NCBI RefSeq assembly: GCF_002257665.1
Contig: NZ_MQWB01000001.1
Coordinates: forward strand, 2,642,370 to 2,706,369
From: Rubricoccus marinus
Lineage (GTDB): Bacteria > Bacteroidota > Rhodothermia > Rhodothermales > Rubricoccaceae
Direction: 5' to 3'
DNA: 64,000 nucleotides
Under the pieces are notes generated by a model. That model made no database searches and had not been told where the DNA came from. It saw nothing but the letters and a program-made list of their open reading frames with translations. The position numbers and the translations under genes were made by a program. Shown here piece by piece: positions 50,547 through 58,469 of this stretch (position 1 is the stretch's first letter; each line of letters begins with the position of its first letter).

Positions 50547-51419
50547 ATGAACCTCCGCACGCTTGCGCCCACCGGCGCTCTTCTCCTCGGCCTCGCCGCC
50601 CTCCCCCTCACGGGCTGCGACTCCACCGACACTTCCGACCAGCCCGCCACGCTCCGCCTCGACGTGGAGCCCATGACCGGCTCCGACGCCTTCCAGGCCG
50701 CTCAGCCATTTACCGTCAACGGCATGACGGCTGAGCTCGACATCGCGCAGATGTACCTCTCCGGCATCACGCTTCTCCACGAGGACGGCCGCGAGATTAT
50801 GCTCATGGCCGACGAGCCGATTACCGTCCGCGCGCAGGACGAGAACCAGACCGAGATCCAGCACACCGTCGAGAAGCGCTACGTCCTCGTGGACGCGGAC
50901 GCGGGCAACACGCTCACGTCCCTCGGCGAGGTGCCCTCTGGCCGCTACACCGGCGTTCGTTTCCTTCTCGGCGTAGAGGGGCTGGACAACCGGATCGCGC
51001 CAGAGGATCTGCCGGCCGATCACCCGCTCGCGCCCCAGACGCAGACGATGCACTGGAACTGGAACGCGGGCTACGTCTTCCTCCGATTCGATGGCCTGCT
51101 GGACATCGACGGCGACGGCACGGTCGACGCTTCGACCGGAACGCCTCGCGACCCGGCGTCCGGCCAGTGGCGGATGCATGTCGGTGGCGCGGCCAACGCG
51201 CAGACCGTCACGCTCAACCAGAGCTTTGAACTGGAGGGCGGCGAGATGCAGGATCTCCACGTGCAGGTGGACCTGAACCGCATCGTGCAGGGCCTCGACT
51301 TCTCTGACGCCTCCAAGCGCTGGTGCATGACGGGCGGCTGCCAGGACGTGGTGGACGCCGCCAAGGCCAACGTCCAGGCGGCCTTCAGCATCCACGGCGT
51401 GCACGGCCACGGCATGTAA
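50547..51419 (+). CDS. MbnP-like copper-binding lipoprotein
   Basis: A 290-residue lipoprotein starting at MNLRTLAPTGALLLGLAALP, lipobox LTGC. The MbnP family core is seen in FTVNGMTAELDIAQMYLSG, EVPSGRYTGVRFLLGVEGLDN, TMHWNWNAGYVFLRFDG and RVDLNRIVQGL-like sequence near the end. In characterised MbnP, a Trp converted to kynurenine by the di-heme partner MbnH takes part in Cu(I) binding. Trp170, Trp172, Trp208 and Trp259 are candidates here, the last next to Cys260 (WCMTGGC). The C terminus HGVHGHGM is rich in metal ligands. The mbnH-like gene starts 4 bp after the stop. Confidence 0.85.
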   Translation: MNLRTLAPTGALLLGLAALPLTGCDSTDTSDQPATLRLDVEPMTGSDAFQAAQPFTVNGMTAELDIAQMYLSGITLLHEDGREIMLMADEPITVRAQDENQTEIQHTVEKRYVLVDADAGNTLTSLGEVPSGRYTGVRFLLGVEGLDNRIAPEDLPADHPLAPQTQTMHWNWNAGYVFLRFDGLLDIDGDGTVDASTGTPRDPASGQWRMHVGGAANAQTVTLNQSFELEGGEMQDLHVQVDLNRIVQGLDFSDASKRWCMTGGCQDVVDAAKANVQAAFSIHGVHGHGM

Positions 51420-51423
51420 TCCC

Positions 51424-52443
51424 ATGCTGGCCCGCCTCTGGCGCGGCCCGTTTCTGCTGGCGGCCGTTCTCGCGATGGCCGCCAGCGGGTGTGACAGTTC
51501 CAGTCCCGAGCGCCCCGCGCTCGTGACGGTTCCGGTGCCACAGGGCTTCGCGCCCCTCCCTGTCCCCCCTCAGAACCCGCTCTACGCCGACCGCGTGGCG
51601 CTGGGCGAGAGGCTGTTTTTCGATCCCGTGCTCTCGCGGGACCGGACGGTCTCGTGCGGCTCCTGCCACCTGCCGGAGCTGTCGTTTTCGGATGGTCGCC
51701 AGAGGAGCGTCGGCGTCGGCGGGGCCACAGGCCTTCGCAACGCGCCCTCGCTGCTCAACGTGGCCTATCGCAAGAGCCTGTTCTGGGACGGCGGCGCGCT
51801 GTTCCTCGAAAGCCAGGCGCTCGTCCCGCTCGAAGACCCGCACGAGATGGACCTCGCGCCAGAGGCCGCATTGGAGCGGCTGCGCGAGCACCCGGAGTAC
51901 CCCGTCCTTTTCGAGCGCGCCTTCGACGGCGACGGCCCGAGCGTCCAGACGCTGACCTACGCCCTCGCGGCGTACCAGCGCACGCTCGTGAGCGCGCCTG
52001 TGGCCTTCGACCGCTACCGAGCGGGCGATACCTCCGCCCTCTCGCCAGAGGCCCGCGACGGCCTCGCGTTGTTCCAAACGCACTGCTCCGCCTGCCACGC
52101 GGGCGCGCAGCTCACGACGGACGGCTTCGAGAACAACGGCACGTCCGTCACCGACGACGACCCCGGCCGCGAGCGCATCACGTTCGCCTCTGGCGACCGC
52201 GGCACGTTCCGCGTGCCCAGCCTCCGCGCCGTGGCGCGGACGGCGCCCTACTTCCACGACGGACGGTTCCAGACCCTGGAAGCCGTCGTGGCCCATTACG
52301 ACGAGGGAGGCGACGGCACGCCGGGACAGAGCCCGCGCGTCCGCCCGCTCCGCCTGTCCTCTGGCGAGAAGGCCGCCCTCGTGGCCTTTCTCCAGACCCT
52401 CGACGACCGTCCCGCTGCGGTCGACCGATCCCCGACCCGATGA
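51424..52443 (+). CDS. MbnH/MauG-type di-heme cytochrome c peroxidase family protein
   Basis: A 339-residue lipoprotein (SGC lipobox-like site in LAMAASGCDSS). Two heme c sites: CGSCH at 78-82 and CSACH at 221-225. The CcpA/MauG family pattern continues with LGERLFFDPVLSRD, GLRNAPSLLNVAYRKSLFWD, and TAPYFHDGRFQTLEAVVAHY. Genes of this family directly behind mbnP encode MbnH, which oxidises a Trp of MbnP. The 4-bp gap to the mbnP-like gene supports that role. An ordinary cytochrome c peroxidase cannot be excluded from sequence alone. Confidence 0.88.
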   Translation: MLARLWRGPFLLAAVLAMAASGCDSSSPERPALVTVPVPQGFAPLPVPPQNPLYADRVALGERLFFDPVLSRDRTVSCGSCHLPELSFSDGRQRSVGVGGATGLRNAPSLLNVAYRKSLFWDGGALFLESQALVPLEDPHEMDLAPEAALERLREHPEYPVLFERAFDGDGPSVQTLTYALAAYQRTLVSAPVAFDRYRAGDTSALSPEARDGLALFQTHCSACHAGAQLTTDGFENNGTSVTDDDPGRERITFASGDRGTFRVPSLRAVARTAPYFHDGRFQTLEAVVAHYDEGGDGTPGQSPRVRPLRLSSGEKAALVAFLQTLDDRPAAVDRSPTR

Positions 52444-52691
52444 GACGACACCGCCCCCACACCGCGCCGCCCCTGCCCGACGCCTCTGGCGCCAGAGGCT
52501 CGGTCCTGCCTCCGGCGGAGGCAAAAGAGCGTCGGCGTTCGTCGTCAGCGCCGATCCCTCCGACAGCGCCCCCTGTACACTCCACGAACGCGCTGGACGG
52601 GCGCGATGGTCGAGGCGGGCTCCCTCCCTGCGATTCTGAAGCGAGCGGCTTCCACCGACGCTCAACACCCTGGATTCCCGCCTTCGCGGGA
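52444..52691. other. 248-bp spacer with repeats inside the copper locus
   Basis: It holds a head-to-head motif pair (52482-52499), a GC-rich hairpin CCTCCGGCGGAGG (52508-52520) and a dRS3-like palindrome at its end. No gene is seen. It separates the mbnH-like gene from the YtkA-like gene, so a separate promoter for the last two genes is possible. Confidence 0.6.
52482..52499. repeat. Head-to-head motif pair after the mbnH-like gene
   Basis: GCCTCTGGCGCCAGAGGC, 38 bp after the stop codon. Confidence 0.7.
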
Positions 52692-52693
52692 AT
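52674..52693 (-). repeat. dRS3-like palindrome, copy 3
   Basis: ATTCCCGCCTTCGCGGGAAT with the same flanks (CCTGG before, GACGAG after) and orientation as copy 2 at 5358. Its last bases overlap a possible ATG of the next gene, so the repeat lies directly at a gene start. Confidence 0.75.
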
Positions 52694-52700
52694 GACGAGA

Positions 52701-53597
52701 ATGGGGCTGAAGAGCCAGAAACCGGAGATCTCCGCGAGCACCGTACACCCAGTACGCGGAAGCCTCCTCCGGGGCGCGGGTTCCGCTCGCGCACTCGCGA
52801 CGTGTCTGCTGATTCTCGTCGCCGGGTGCGTCCCGGACGGGCTGGAGGACTTCGACTTCCAGGGCCTGCAGCCGCCCCCACCGCCTGACGAACTAACCGG
52901 CGACGCCCTCGTCGGCACAGCCTCTGGCGGTGGTCTGGACGTGGAGCTCTACGCCGCCAGAGGCGGCGCGCACCTGGGCTACGTGCGGCTCGGCCTCCGC
53001 GTCGCGCGCTCCGGCGAAGCGGTCCGCGACGCGCGCATCGTGATTTCGGCCACGCCAGAGGCGGGACCCGCCTCTGGCGTCGCGCTGCCGGTGGAGAACC
53101 CCGCGACGGCCGCAGACGCCGACGGCTTCTTCCGCGGCGCCGCGTTTCTCCTCACGCCCGACACGACGGCCCGCGACTTCACCATTCGCGCGAGCGTCGA
53201 GACGCTGGACGGGGCCTCTGGCGAGGTGACGTTCGCCGTCGAGGCGCGCAACGACCTGTGGATGCAGAAGGACGGCGACCTGCTCGTTTCGTGGATCGAC
53301 CCGCTGCGGCCCGTCGTGGGCAACAACCTGTTCACGGTCGCGGCGCTCCGCTGGACGGGATCGGCCTTCGTGCCTGCCGACGGGCTCGGCGCCGACCTCT
53401 ATCCCTACATGGACATGGGCGGCGGCGACGGCCACTCGACGCCGCACAGCGCGCCAGAGGCCCTCGGCGATGGGCGCTACTCGTGGGACGTGGACTTCAT
53501 CATGTCGGGCGGATGGGAAATGACCGTCACCCTCACCCCGCCCGGCGAGAGCGACGCGACCGCCCGGTTCGTGGGCTACACCGTGTACGACCAATGA
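52701..53597 (+). CDS. YtkA/FixH-like lipoprotein of the copper locus
   Basis: About 298 residues from ATG 52701; an in-frame ATG at 52692 inside the repeat adds three residues. The lipobox is LVAGC (about residue 41), preceded by an unusual repeat-derived leader, so the native start may have been replaced. The mature protein has two beta domains. The second shows ADLYPYMDMGGGDGHSTPHS and WDVDFIMSGGWEMTVTLTPP, a YtkA-like layout with Met/His residues suited to copper. The stop overlaps the receptor ATG by 4 bp (ATGA). A periplasmic metal-carrier role is inferred from family and context. Confidence 0.72.
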   Translation: MGLKSQKPEISASTVHPVRGSLLRGAGSARALATCLLILVAGCVPDGLEDFDFQGLQPPPPPDELTGDALVGTASGGGLDVELYAARGGAHLGYVRLGLRVARSGEAVRDARIVISATPEAGPASGVALPVENPATAADADGFFRGAAFLLTPDTTARDFTIRASVETLDGASGEVTFAVEARNDLWMQKDGDLLVSWIDPLRPVVGNNLFTVAALRWTGSAFVPADGLGADLYPYMDMGGGDGHSTPHSAPEALGDGRYSWDVDFIMSGGWEMTVTLTPPGESDATARFVGYTVYDQ

Positions 53598-55819
53598 CCC
53601 GCCTCCTCCCTCTCCTCGCGCTCCTCCTGCTCGCCTCTGGCGCCTCCGCGCAAGAGGTCACCGGCCGCGTGCTGGACTCCGAGACCGACGCCCCCATTCC
53701 CGGCGCGACGGTCCGCGTGGACGGCACCGCCAGAGGCGCCGCTGCCGACGCGGACGGCCGCTTCCGCCTCGCGCTCCAACGCGGCGACACCATTCTCCTC
53801 GTCACCGCCATCGGCTACGCGCCCGAGCGCGTGCACGTCCACGGAACGCAGCCTCTGGCGATCCGCCTCGCGCCAGAGGCCACGCAGTTCGACGGCGTGA
53901 CGGTTGAGGGCGAGCACACGGTCGCGGGCGCCCCCTCGGCGCCGACGCGGACGCCAGGGACGACCGAGGACCTCCTCGGCCGGCTGCCCGGGGTGAACAT
54001 GATCCAGCGCGCCAACTTCGCCTCCGAGCCCGTCGTGCGCGGCTACCAGGGCGGGCAGATCAGCCTCACCATCGACGGGATGCCGGTCTACGGCGCGTGC
54101 GTGGACAAGATGGACCCGGCCTCCAGCTACGTCGAGCCCGAGAACCTGCGCGCCGTCTCGGTCTCGAAGGGAGCCTCGGATCTCGCCAGCGGCTCCCAGA
54201 TCGGCGGGTCGGTGGACCTCGCGACGCAGCGCCCTACGTTCGGCGCGCCTCTGGCGATGCAGGCCGAGAGCGGCGTCGAGTCCAACGGCATGGCGCGACG
54301 CGTGCGTGGTGCCGCGAGCGGCAGCATCGGGCCTCTGGCGCTGAGGGTCAGCGGCTCCTACCGCGGCTCTGGCGACTACGCGCCGGGCGGCGGCGAGACG
54401 ATCGAGACCTCGGGCTACGAGAAGCGCAACCTCGCCGCGGCGGCCTCGCTGCGCCTCGGCCGCGCCCACCAGCTCACGGCGCAGCTTATCACAGACGACG
54501 CGTGGCTCATTGGCTACCCGGCGCTGCTCATGGACGCCGTGCTCGCGCAGGCGCGCATCGGAAGCCTCGGATACGAAGGCAGCGCCCCGGGCCTCCACCA
54601 CCTCGAGGCCAAGCTCTACGCCAACCGCGTGGATCACTACATGGACGACCGCAACCGGAACGTGCTCGCGCGCGAGGTGATGCGCGGGATGTACATGCCG
54701 ATGGGCGGCTACACCGAGGTGGTCGGCGCGCAGGCCGAGGGCATGACGGTGTTCGGCGCGACGGGCCTGACGCTCACGGCCGACGCCCACCGCCTCCGCC
54801 AGTTCGGCGACATGACGATGTACAGCCTTTACCCCGGAATCCGGGACATGGTGCTGCTCAACGTCGGCGACGTGACGGCGCTCAACGGCTCGCTCACGCT
54901 CAAAGCCGAGCGGCCTCTGGCGGACCGCCTCACGGTCTCGGCCTCGGCTCGCGTGGACGGGACCGCGCGCGATGTGAGTCTGGAGGCCATGCGCCAGCTC
55001 TTCGAGCGCCGCACCGGCTCGTCGGACGTGGCGCGCCAGAGGCTCGTGCCGAGCGTGAACGCGATGGCGAGCTATTCGCTCACGCTCCAAACGCACCTCC
55101 GCCTCACGCTCGCGGACGCGGGCCGCCTGCCGACCGTCGTGGAGCAGTACGGCCACTACGTCTACAACTACGTGGACGGCTACTTCTACACCGGCGACCC
55201 GGACCTGAAAACGGAGCGGAGCCGCCAGATCGAACTCGGCGTCGCGCACGCAGGCTCGCGCATCGCGCTAGAGGCCTCAGCCTACGCGCATCAATTGTCC
55301 AACATCGTCGTGGGCCTGGCCGACCGCGACGTGGTGGCGGGCCTCGCCGGCTCCACCTACCGCTTCCGGCTCTACGACAACGTGGACAGCGGCTGGATGG
55401 CGGGCGGCGAGATCAGCGCACTCGCGCCGCTGGGCGGCGGCCTCGAAGCCGTCGCGAGCGTGTCCGCGGCCTACGGCCAGAACACGACGCTCGACGAGCC
55501 TCTGCCGATGATTCCGCCCGTCGGCGGCGTCCTCGCGCTGCGCTACGACCGACGCCCGCTCTTTGCCGAGGTCGAGACGCGATGGGCGCTCGCCCAGAAC
55601 CGCGTCTCGCGCTTCACCTACGGCGAGCGCGCCACGGACGGCTTCGCCGTTTTCGCCCTCCGTACAGGATGGCGGCCCGCCTCTGGCGCCCTGAGTAGCC
55701 TCCGTCTCCAGGCGGGCGTCGAGAACGTGCTGGACACCTTCTACCAGGAGCACCTCGCGATCTCGGACCTCGCCGCCAGAGGCCGCAGCGCGTACCTCAC
55801 GGTGGGCGTCGACCTGTAG
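53594..55819 (+). CDS. TonB-dependent receptor, probable copper receptor (OprC/NosA-like)
   Basis: A 741-residue outer-membrane protein: signal peptide (MTRLLPLLALLLLASGASAQ), CarboxypepD_reg-like domain (about 21-95), plug with LLGRLPGVNMIQRANFASEP and a 22-strand barrel ending in LTVGVDL. Key residues are Cys169-x3-Met173 in GACVDKMDPASSY and His348-x-Met350 in DHYMDDRN. OprC of Pseudomonas binds copper through a CxxxM plus HxM set in equivalent context (MDP after the Cys, MDN-like after the His). A further Met cluster (RGMYMPMGG) lies nearby. The gene is coupled to the YtkA-like gene. Copper uptake is well supported by motif plus operon; specificity is not proven. Confidence 0.88.
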   Translation: MTRLLPLLALLLLASGASAQEVTGRVLDSETDAPIPGATVRVDGTARGAAADADGRFRLALQRGDTILLVTAIGYAPERVHVHGTQPLAIRLAPEATQFDGVTVEGEHTVAGAPSAPTRTPGTTEDLLGRLPGVNMIQRANFASEPVVRGYQGGQISLTIDGMPVYGACVDKMDPASSYVEPENLRAVSVSKGASDLASGSQIGGSVDLATQRPTFGAPLAMQAESGVESNGMARRVRGAASGSIGPLALRVSGSYRGSGDYAPGGGETIETSGYEKRNLAAAASLRLGRAHQLTAQLITDDAWLIGYPALLMDAVLAQARIGSLGYEGSAPGLHHLEAKLYANRVDHYMDDRNRNVLAREVMRGMYMPMGGYTEVVGAQAEGMTVFGATGLTLTADAHRLRQFGDMTMYSLYPGIRDMVLLNVGDVTALNGSLTLKAERPLADRLTVSASARVDGTARDVSLEAMRQLFERRTGSSDVARQRLVPSVNAMASYSLTLQTHLRLTLADAGRLPTVVEQYGHYVYNYVDGYFYTGDPDLKTERSRQIELGVAHAGSRIALEASAYAHQLSNIVVGLADRDVVAGLAGSTYRFRLYDNVDSGWMAGGEISALAPLGGGLEAVASVSAAYGQNTTLDEPLPMIPPVGGVLALRYDRRPLFAEVETRWALAQNRVSRFTYGERATDGFAVFALRTGWRPASGALSSLRLQAGVENVLDTFYQEHLAISDLAARGRSAYLTVGVDL

Positions 55820-55837
55820 CCTCTGGCGCGCTGGGTG

Positions 55838-56011
55838 GGCACCCCCCCGCCGCTGTCGCGGCAGCCCCCCTCACGGTGCGAGGGGGGCTTGTCGTATCGG
55901 GGAGCTTCGTGCCCGTCCGAGGCTTTGATTTCTCCCGGGCCTTCCGCATTCCCGTCCCCCCTTGCTCTGCGAGGGGGGACAGCCGGAGCGCAGCGACGGC
56001 AGGGGGGTGCC
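55838..56011. repeat. Inverted-repeat element next to the DUF559 gene
   Basis: Imperfect inverted arms at about 55838-55888 and 55953-56011 start and end with GGCACCCCCC / GGGGGGTGCC. Each arm holds its own hairpin: GCCCCCCTC / GAGGGGGGC on the left and GTCCCCCCT / AGGGGGGAC on the right. The element is 174 bp, has no ORF of note, and lies 24 bp from the DUF559 stop. Confidence 0.75.
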
Positions 56012-56034
56012 GAGGCCTGACCGCCAGAGGCGCC

Positions 56035-56424
56035 TTATGTCTTTCGCAATTCGCCAGAGACCTCTGGCGCCTCCGCTACCGCCCGCCGGATCGCCGCGAG
56101 CACATCGTCCGGCTGCTCGAACACCGTCCGGTTCTCGAAGCGGAGCACGCGGATCCCGTGCGTCTCACCGAGCCACCGTGTCCGCGCGTCGTCGTAGTCC
56201 TGTGCCTCTGGGGAGTCGTGAGCGGCGCCGTCCAGTTCCACTGCGAGGCGGACCTCAGGGCAGTAGAAGTCCAGCACGTACCGCCCGACGCCGTGCTGGC
56301 GCCGGAACCGCACGCCCAGCGCCTTGTTGCGCAACCCCGTCCACAGCGCCCGCTCGGCAGGTGTCGCCTCGCGGCGGAGGTGCTGCCGAATGGGCTTCTG
56401 AGCCTTGCGGTTGAACCGTCGCAT
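56035..56424 (-). CDS. DUF559 family endonuclease-like protein
   Basis: A 129-residue protein with the Vsr/restriction-like fold of DUF559: REATPAERALWTGLRNKALG, VRFRRQHGVGRYVLDFYCPE and VRLAVELDGAAHDSPEAQ. The last two contain the Asp and Glu of a PD-(D/E)xK-type site (DFYCPEVRLAVELDG, with D, E and the following region). The C terminus reads IRVLRFENRTVFEQPDDVL, also typical. Length and motifs are complete. The role is unknown; single DUF559 genes occur among repeats in many genomes. Note the inverted-repeat element beyond its stop. Confidence 0.9.
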   Translation of the reverse strand: MRRFNRKAQKPIRQHLRREATPAERALWTGLRNKALGVRFRRQHGVGRYVLDFYCPEVRLAVELDGAAHDSPEAQDYDDARTRWLGETHGIRVLRFENRTVFEQPDDVLAAIRRAVAEAPEVSGELRKT

Positions 56425-56484
56425 CCCGCAGGGTACGGCGGCCGTCGCCTCTAGCCTCTGGCGCCGGAGCCCCCTGGCGCCGAG

Positions 56485-57393
56485 CTACGCCGATCCGCCC
56501 GCCGACGCCAGAGGCTTCGCGACCGTCACGTGGAAGCACGGCTGGCGCACCTCGCGGAGCGTGAGCAGCACGCCCTCGTTCTCCAACTCAATCAGCGCGC
56601 GGCCCAGTTCGGCCTCCAGGATGCCCGCGTACTCATGCGCCATGCGGTCGGCCCAGGCGCGCTCCATCGCGTCCAGCTCGCGCGAGAGGTGGCCTCTGGC
56701 GAGAACCGAGACCGAGTCCGGGAGCACCGGCCGCGCCAGAGGCTGAGCGGGCGTGTAGCGGTAGCGGTAGCGGCGGTAAGCGATGTCGAACGTGGTCCCA
56801 AACTGGTGGCTGGAGGTGCCGCTGGCGGCGTTCGAGTTCCTCTGGCGCAGCTCCGCCTGGTACTCGGCGCTCCGGTGCGCGGACGAGACCACGAAGCGGT
56901 ACGCGGGCAGACCGGCCTCGGCCAGACGGGACTGGAAGCGCACGCCGATGGAGTCCAGCGCCGCGAGGGCGTCCGGCGTGAGGTGCCCGCGCCGGGCCAC
57001 GTAGTACGGGTTCTCGAACGCGAGCCACTCCAGGTCTTCCCTCGCCTCGGCCTCTGGCGCCTCGGGATCGATGCCCAGGCGGCGGGCGGTGGAGACGTGG
57101 CTGCGGTTGAGCGAGCGGCGCAAGAGGCGCGTCTCGCGGCCCGTCAGCGAGTCGATCGCAGCAAAGGCCGACTCGCGTTCGGCGAGCGTCGCGGCAAAGT
57201 CGGCGCGGGCGTCCACGAGCGCTTCGCGGTCGGCGTCGCTCATCAGCGCCTCTGGCGAGAGCGCGGACGCGAGCGAGTCGCCAGAGGCGCCGATCCAGCC
57301 GACTCCGGCGAGGACGAGCGAAAGCGTGAGGATCCATCCAGCGATGGAGCGGGCGGGATGGCGTCGGTGGGGATCGGCGGGTCGGGTCGGCAC
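56485..57393 (-). CDS. DUF5715 protein, peptidase M15-like
   Basis: A 302-residue protein with one N-terminal signal-anchor (SIAGWILTLSLVLAGVGW) and an exported domain. The C-terminal half shows RFVVSSAHRSAEYQAELRQRN, GTSSHQFGTTFDIAYRRY and CFHVTVA, which supply the His/Asp/His pattern of D-Ala-D-Ala carboxypeptidases of the M15 type. The middle contains EWLAFENPYYVARRGHLTPD. A peptidoglycan trimming or binding role is inferred; zinc binding by His, Asp and His is plausible. It is divergent from psd. Confidence 0.8.
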   Translation of the reverse strand: MPTRPADPHRRHPARSIAGWILTLSLVLAGVGWIGASGDSLASALSPEALMSDADREALVDARADFAATLAERESAFAAIDSLTGRETRLLRRSLNRSHVSTARRLGIDPEAPEAEAREDLEWLAFENPYYVARRGHLTPDALAALDSIGVRFQSRLAEAGLPAYRFVVSSAHRSAEYQAELRQRNSNAASGTSSHQFGTTFDIAYRRYRYRYTPAQPLARPVLPDSVSVLARGHLSRELDAMERAWADRMAHEYAGILEAELGRALIELENEGVLLTLREVRQPCFHVTVAKPLASAGGSA

Positions 57394-57554
57394 GGTGTGG
57401 GGAGGCGTTTCTTCCCTAACGTGTGCGGGCTATGTATTCGCGCCCTCGTGGCCTGTTTTTCGCGCCTCATGGGCACGCCCTCTCCGGCGCCAGAGGCACC
57501 TCGCGAGAACCCCCGGCGGGCTCGGCGGTAGGCCTGGCCCCTCTCCCCCGCCCC

Positions 57555-58379
57555 ATGAGCGCGTTCGTCCGGCTTCAGAAGATCCTCCCCCAGCACGGCC
57601 TCTCGCGCGCGATCGGCCGCCTTGCCGCATCCGAGGCCCCGTGGGTGCGCGGCCCGCTGATCCGCGCCTTTGCCAAGGCCTACGACGTGGACATGGCGCA
57701 GGCCGAGCGGCCGGACCTCGCGGACTACCGCTCGTTCAACGACTTCTTCAGCCGCGCCCTCACGCCCGACGCGCGCCCCATCGACCCCGCGCCAGAGGCC
57801 ATCGTCAGCCCTGCCGATGGGGCGGTCAGCCAGACCGGCACCATCCGGGAGGGGAAGCTTCTCCAAGCCAAGGGCATCCAGTATTCCTTCCGCGCCCTTG
57901 CCGACGTATGCGCGTGGCCGTCTTTCGAGGGCGGCGCCTTTGCCACGGTCTACCTCTCCCCCAGCGACTACCACCGCGTGCACCTGCCTCTGGCGGGCCG
58001 CCTGGTGCGGACGGTCGCGATCCCGGGCAAGCTGTTCTCCGTCAACGCCACGACCGAGGCGGGCGTCCAGGGCCTGTTCGCGGTCAACGAGCGGCTGGTG
58101 ATGGAGTTCGAAACCGAGCACGGCCGGATGCTCGTCATCATGGTGGGCGCGATGGTGGTCGCGAGCATCGAGACGGTTTGGGACGGCCCGGCCTCGCCCT
58201 ACCGCCAGAGGCAGATCACCGAGCACGACCTCGCGTTCGAGACCGGCGCCGAGATCGGGCGTTTCCTGCTCGGCAGCAGCGTCGTCCTCGCGTTCGAGAA
58301 GGACCGCGCGATCCTGGACCCGGCGCTGGCCGCGGGCACCGTTCTCCGCATGGGCGAGCGCATCGGCACGGGCGCGTAA
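57555..58379 (+). CDS. psd: Phosphatidylserine decarboxylase
   Basis: A 274-residue proenzyme starting at MSAFVRLQKILPQHGLSRAI. The upstream in-frame extension to 57423 is spacer. Autocleavage for the pyruvoyl cofactor is expected between G240 and S241 of FLLGSSVVLAF (LGSS in place of the commoner LGST). FNDFFSRALTPDARPID, VSPADGAVSQTGTI, YLSPSDYHRVHLPLAGRL and GAMVVASIETVW are family landmarks. It converts phosphatidylserine to phosphatidylethanolamine at the inner membrane. Confidence 0.95.
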   Translation: MSAFVRLQKILPQHGLSRAIGRLAASEAPWVRGPLIRAFAKAYDVDMAQAERPDLADYRSFNDFFSRALTPDARPIDPAPEAIVSPADGAVSQTGTIREGKLLQAKGIQYSFRALADVCAWPSFEGGAFATVYLSPSDYHRVHLPLAGRLVRTVAIPGKLFSVNATTEAGVQGLFAVNERLVMEFETEHGRMLVIMVGAMVVASIETVWDGPASPYRQRQITEHDLAFETGAEIGRFLLGSSVVLAFEKDRAILDPALAAGTVLRMGERIGTGA

Positions 58380-58469
58380 GGGCCTCTGGCGCCACCTCTA
58401 CGCGGTTCTGCCCAAGAGCGCACAGATCGGCCCGGAGCGCCCCGGTATCTTTGACGCCCACCCGAGTTC

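Noticed and set aside
49143-51425. Minus-strand open frame of 760 codons
   Set aside because: Antisense to the SLC13, Cys-protein and MbnP genes, all of which are well supported.
51654-52691. Long upstream extension of the YtkA-like gene
   Set aside because: The open frame runs antisense-like through the mbnH gene in another frame and lacks domain similarity; the lipobox supports a start near 52.7 kb.
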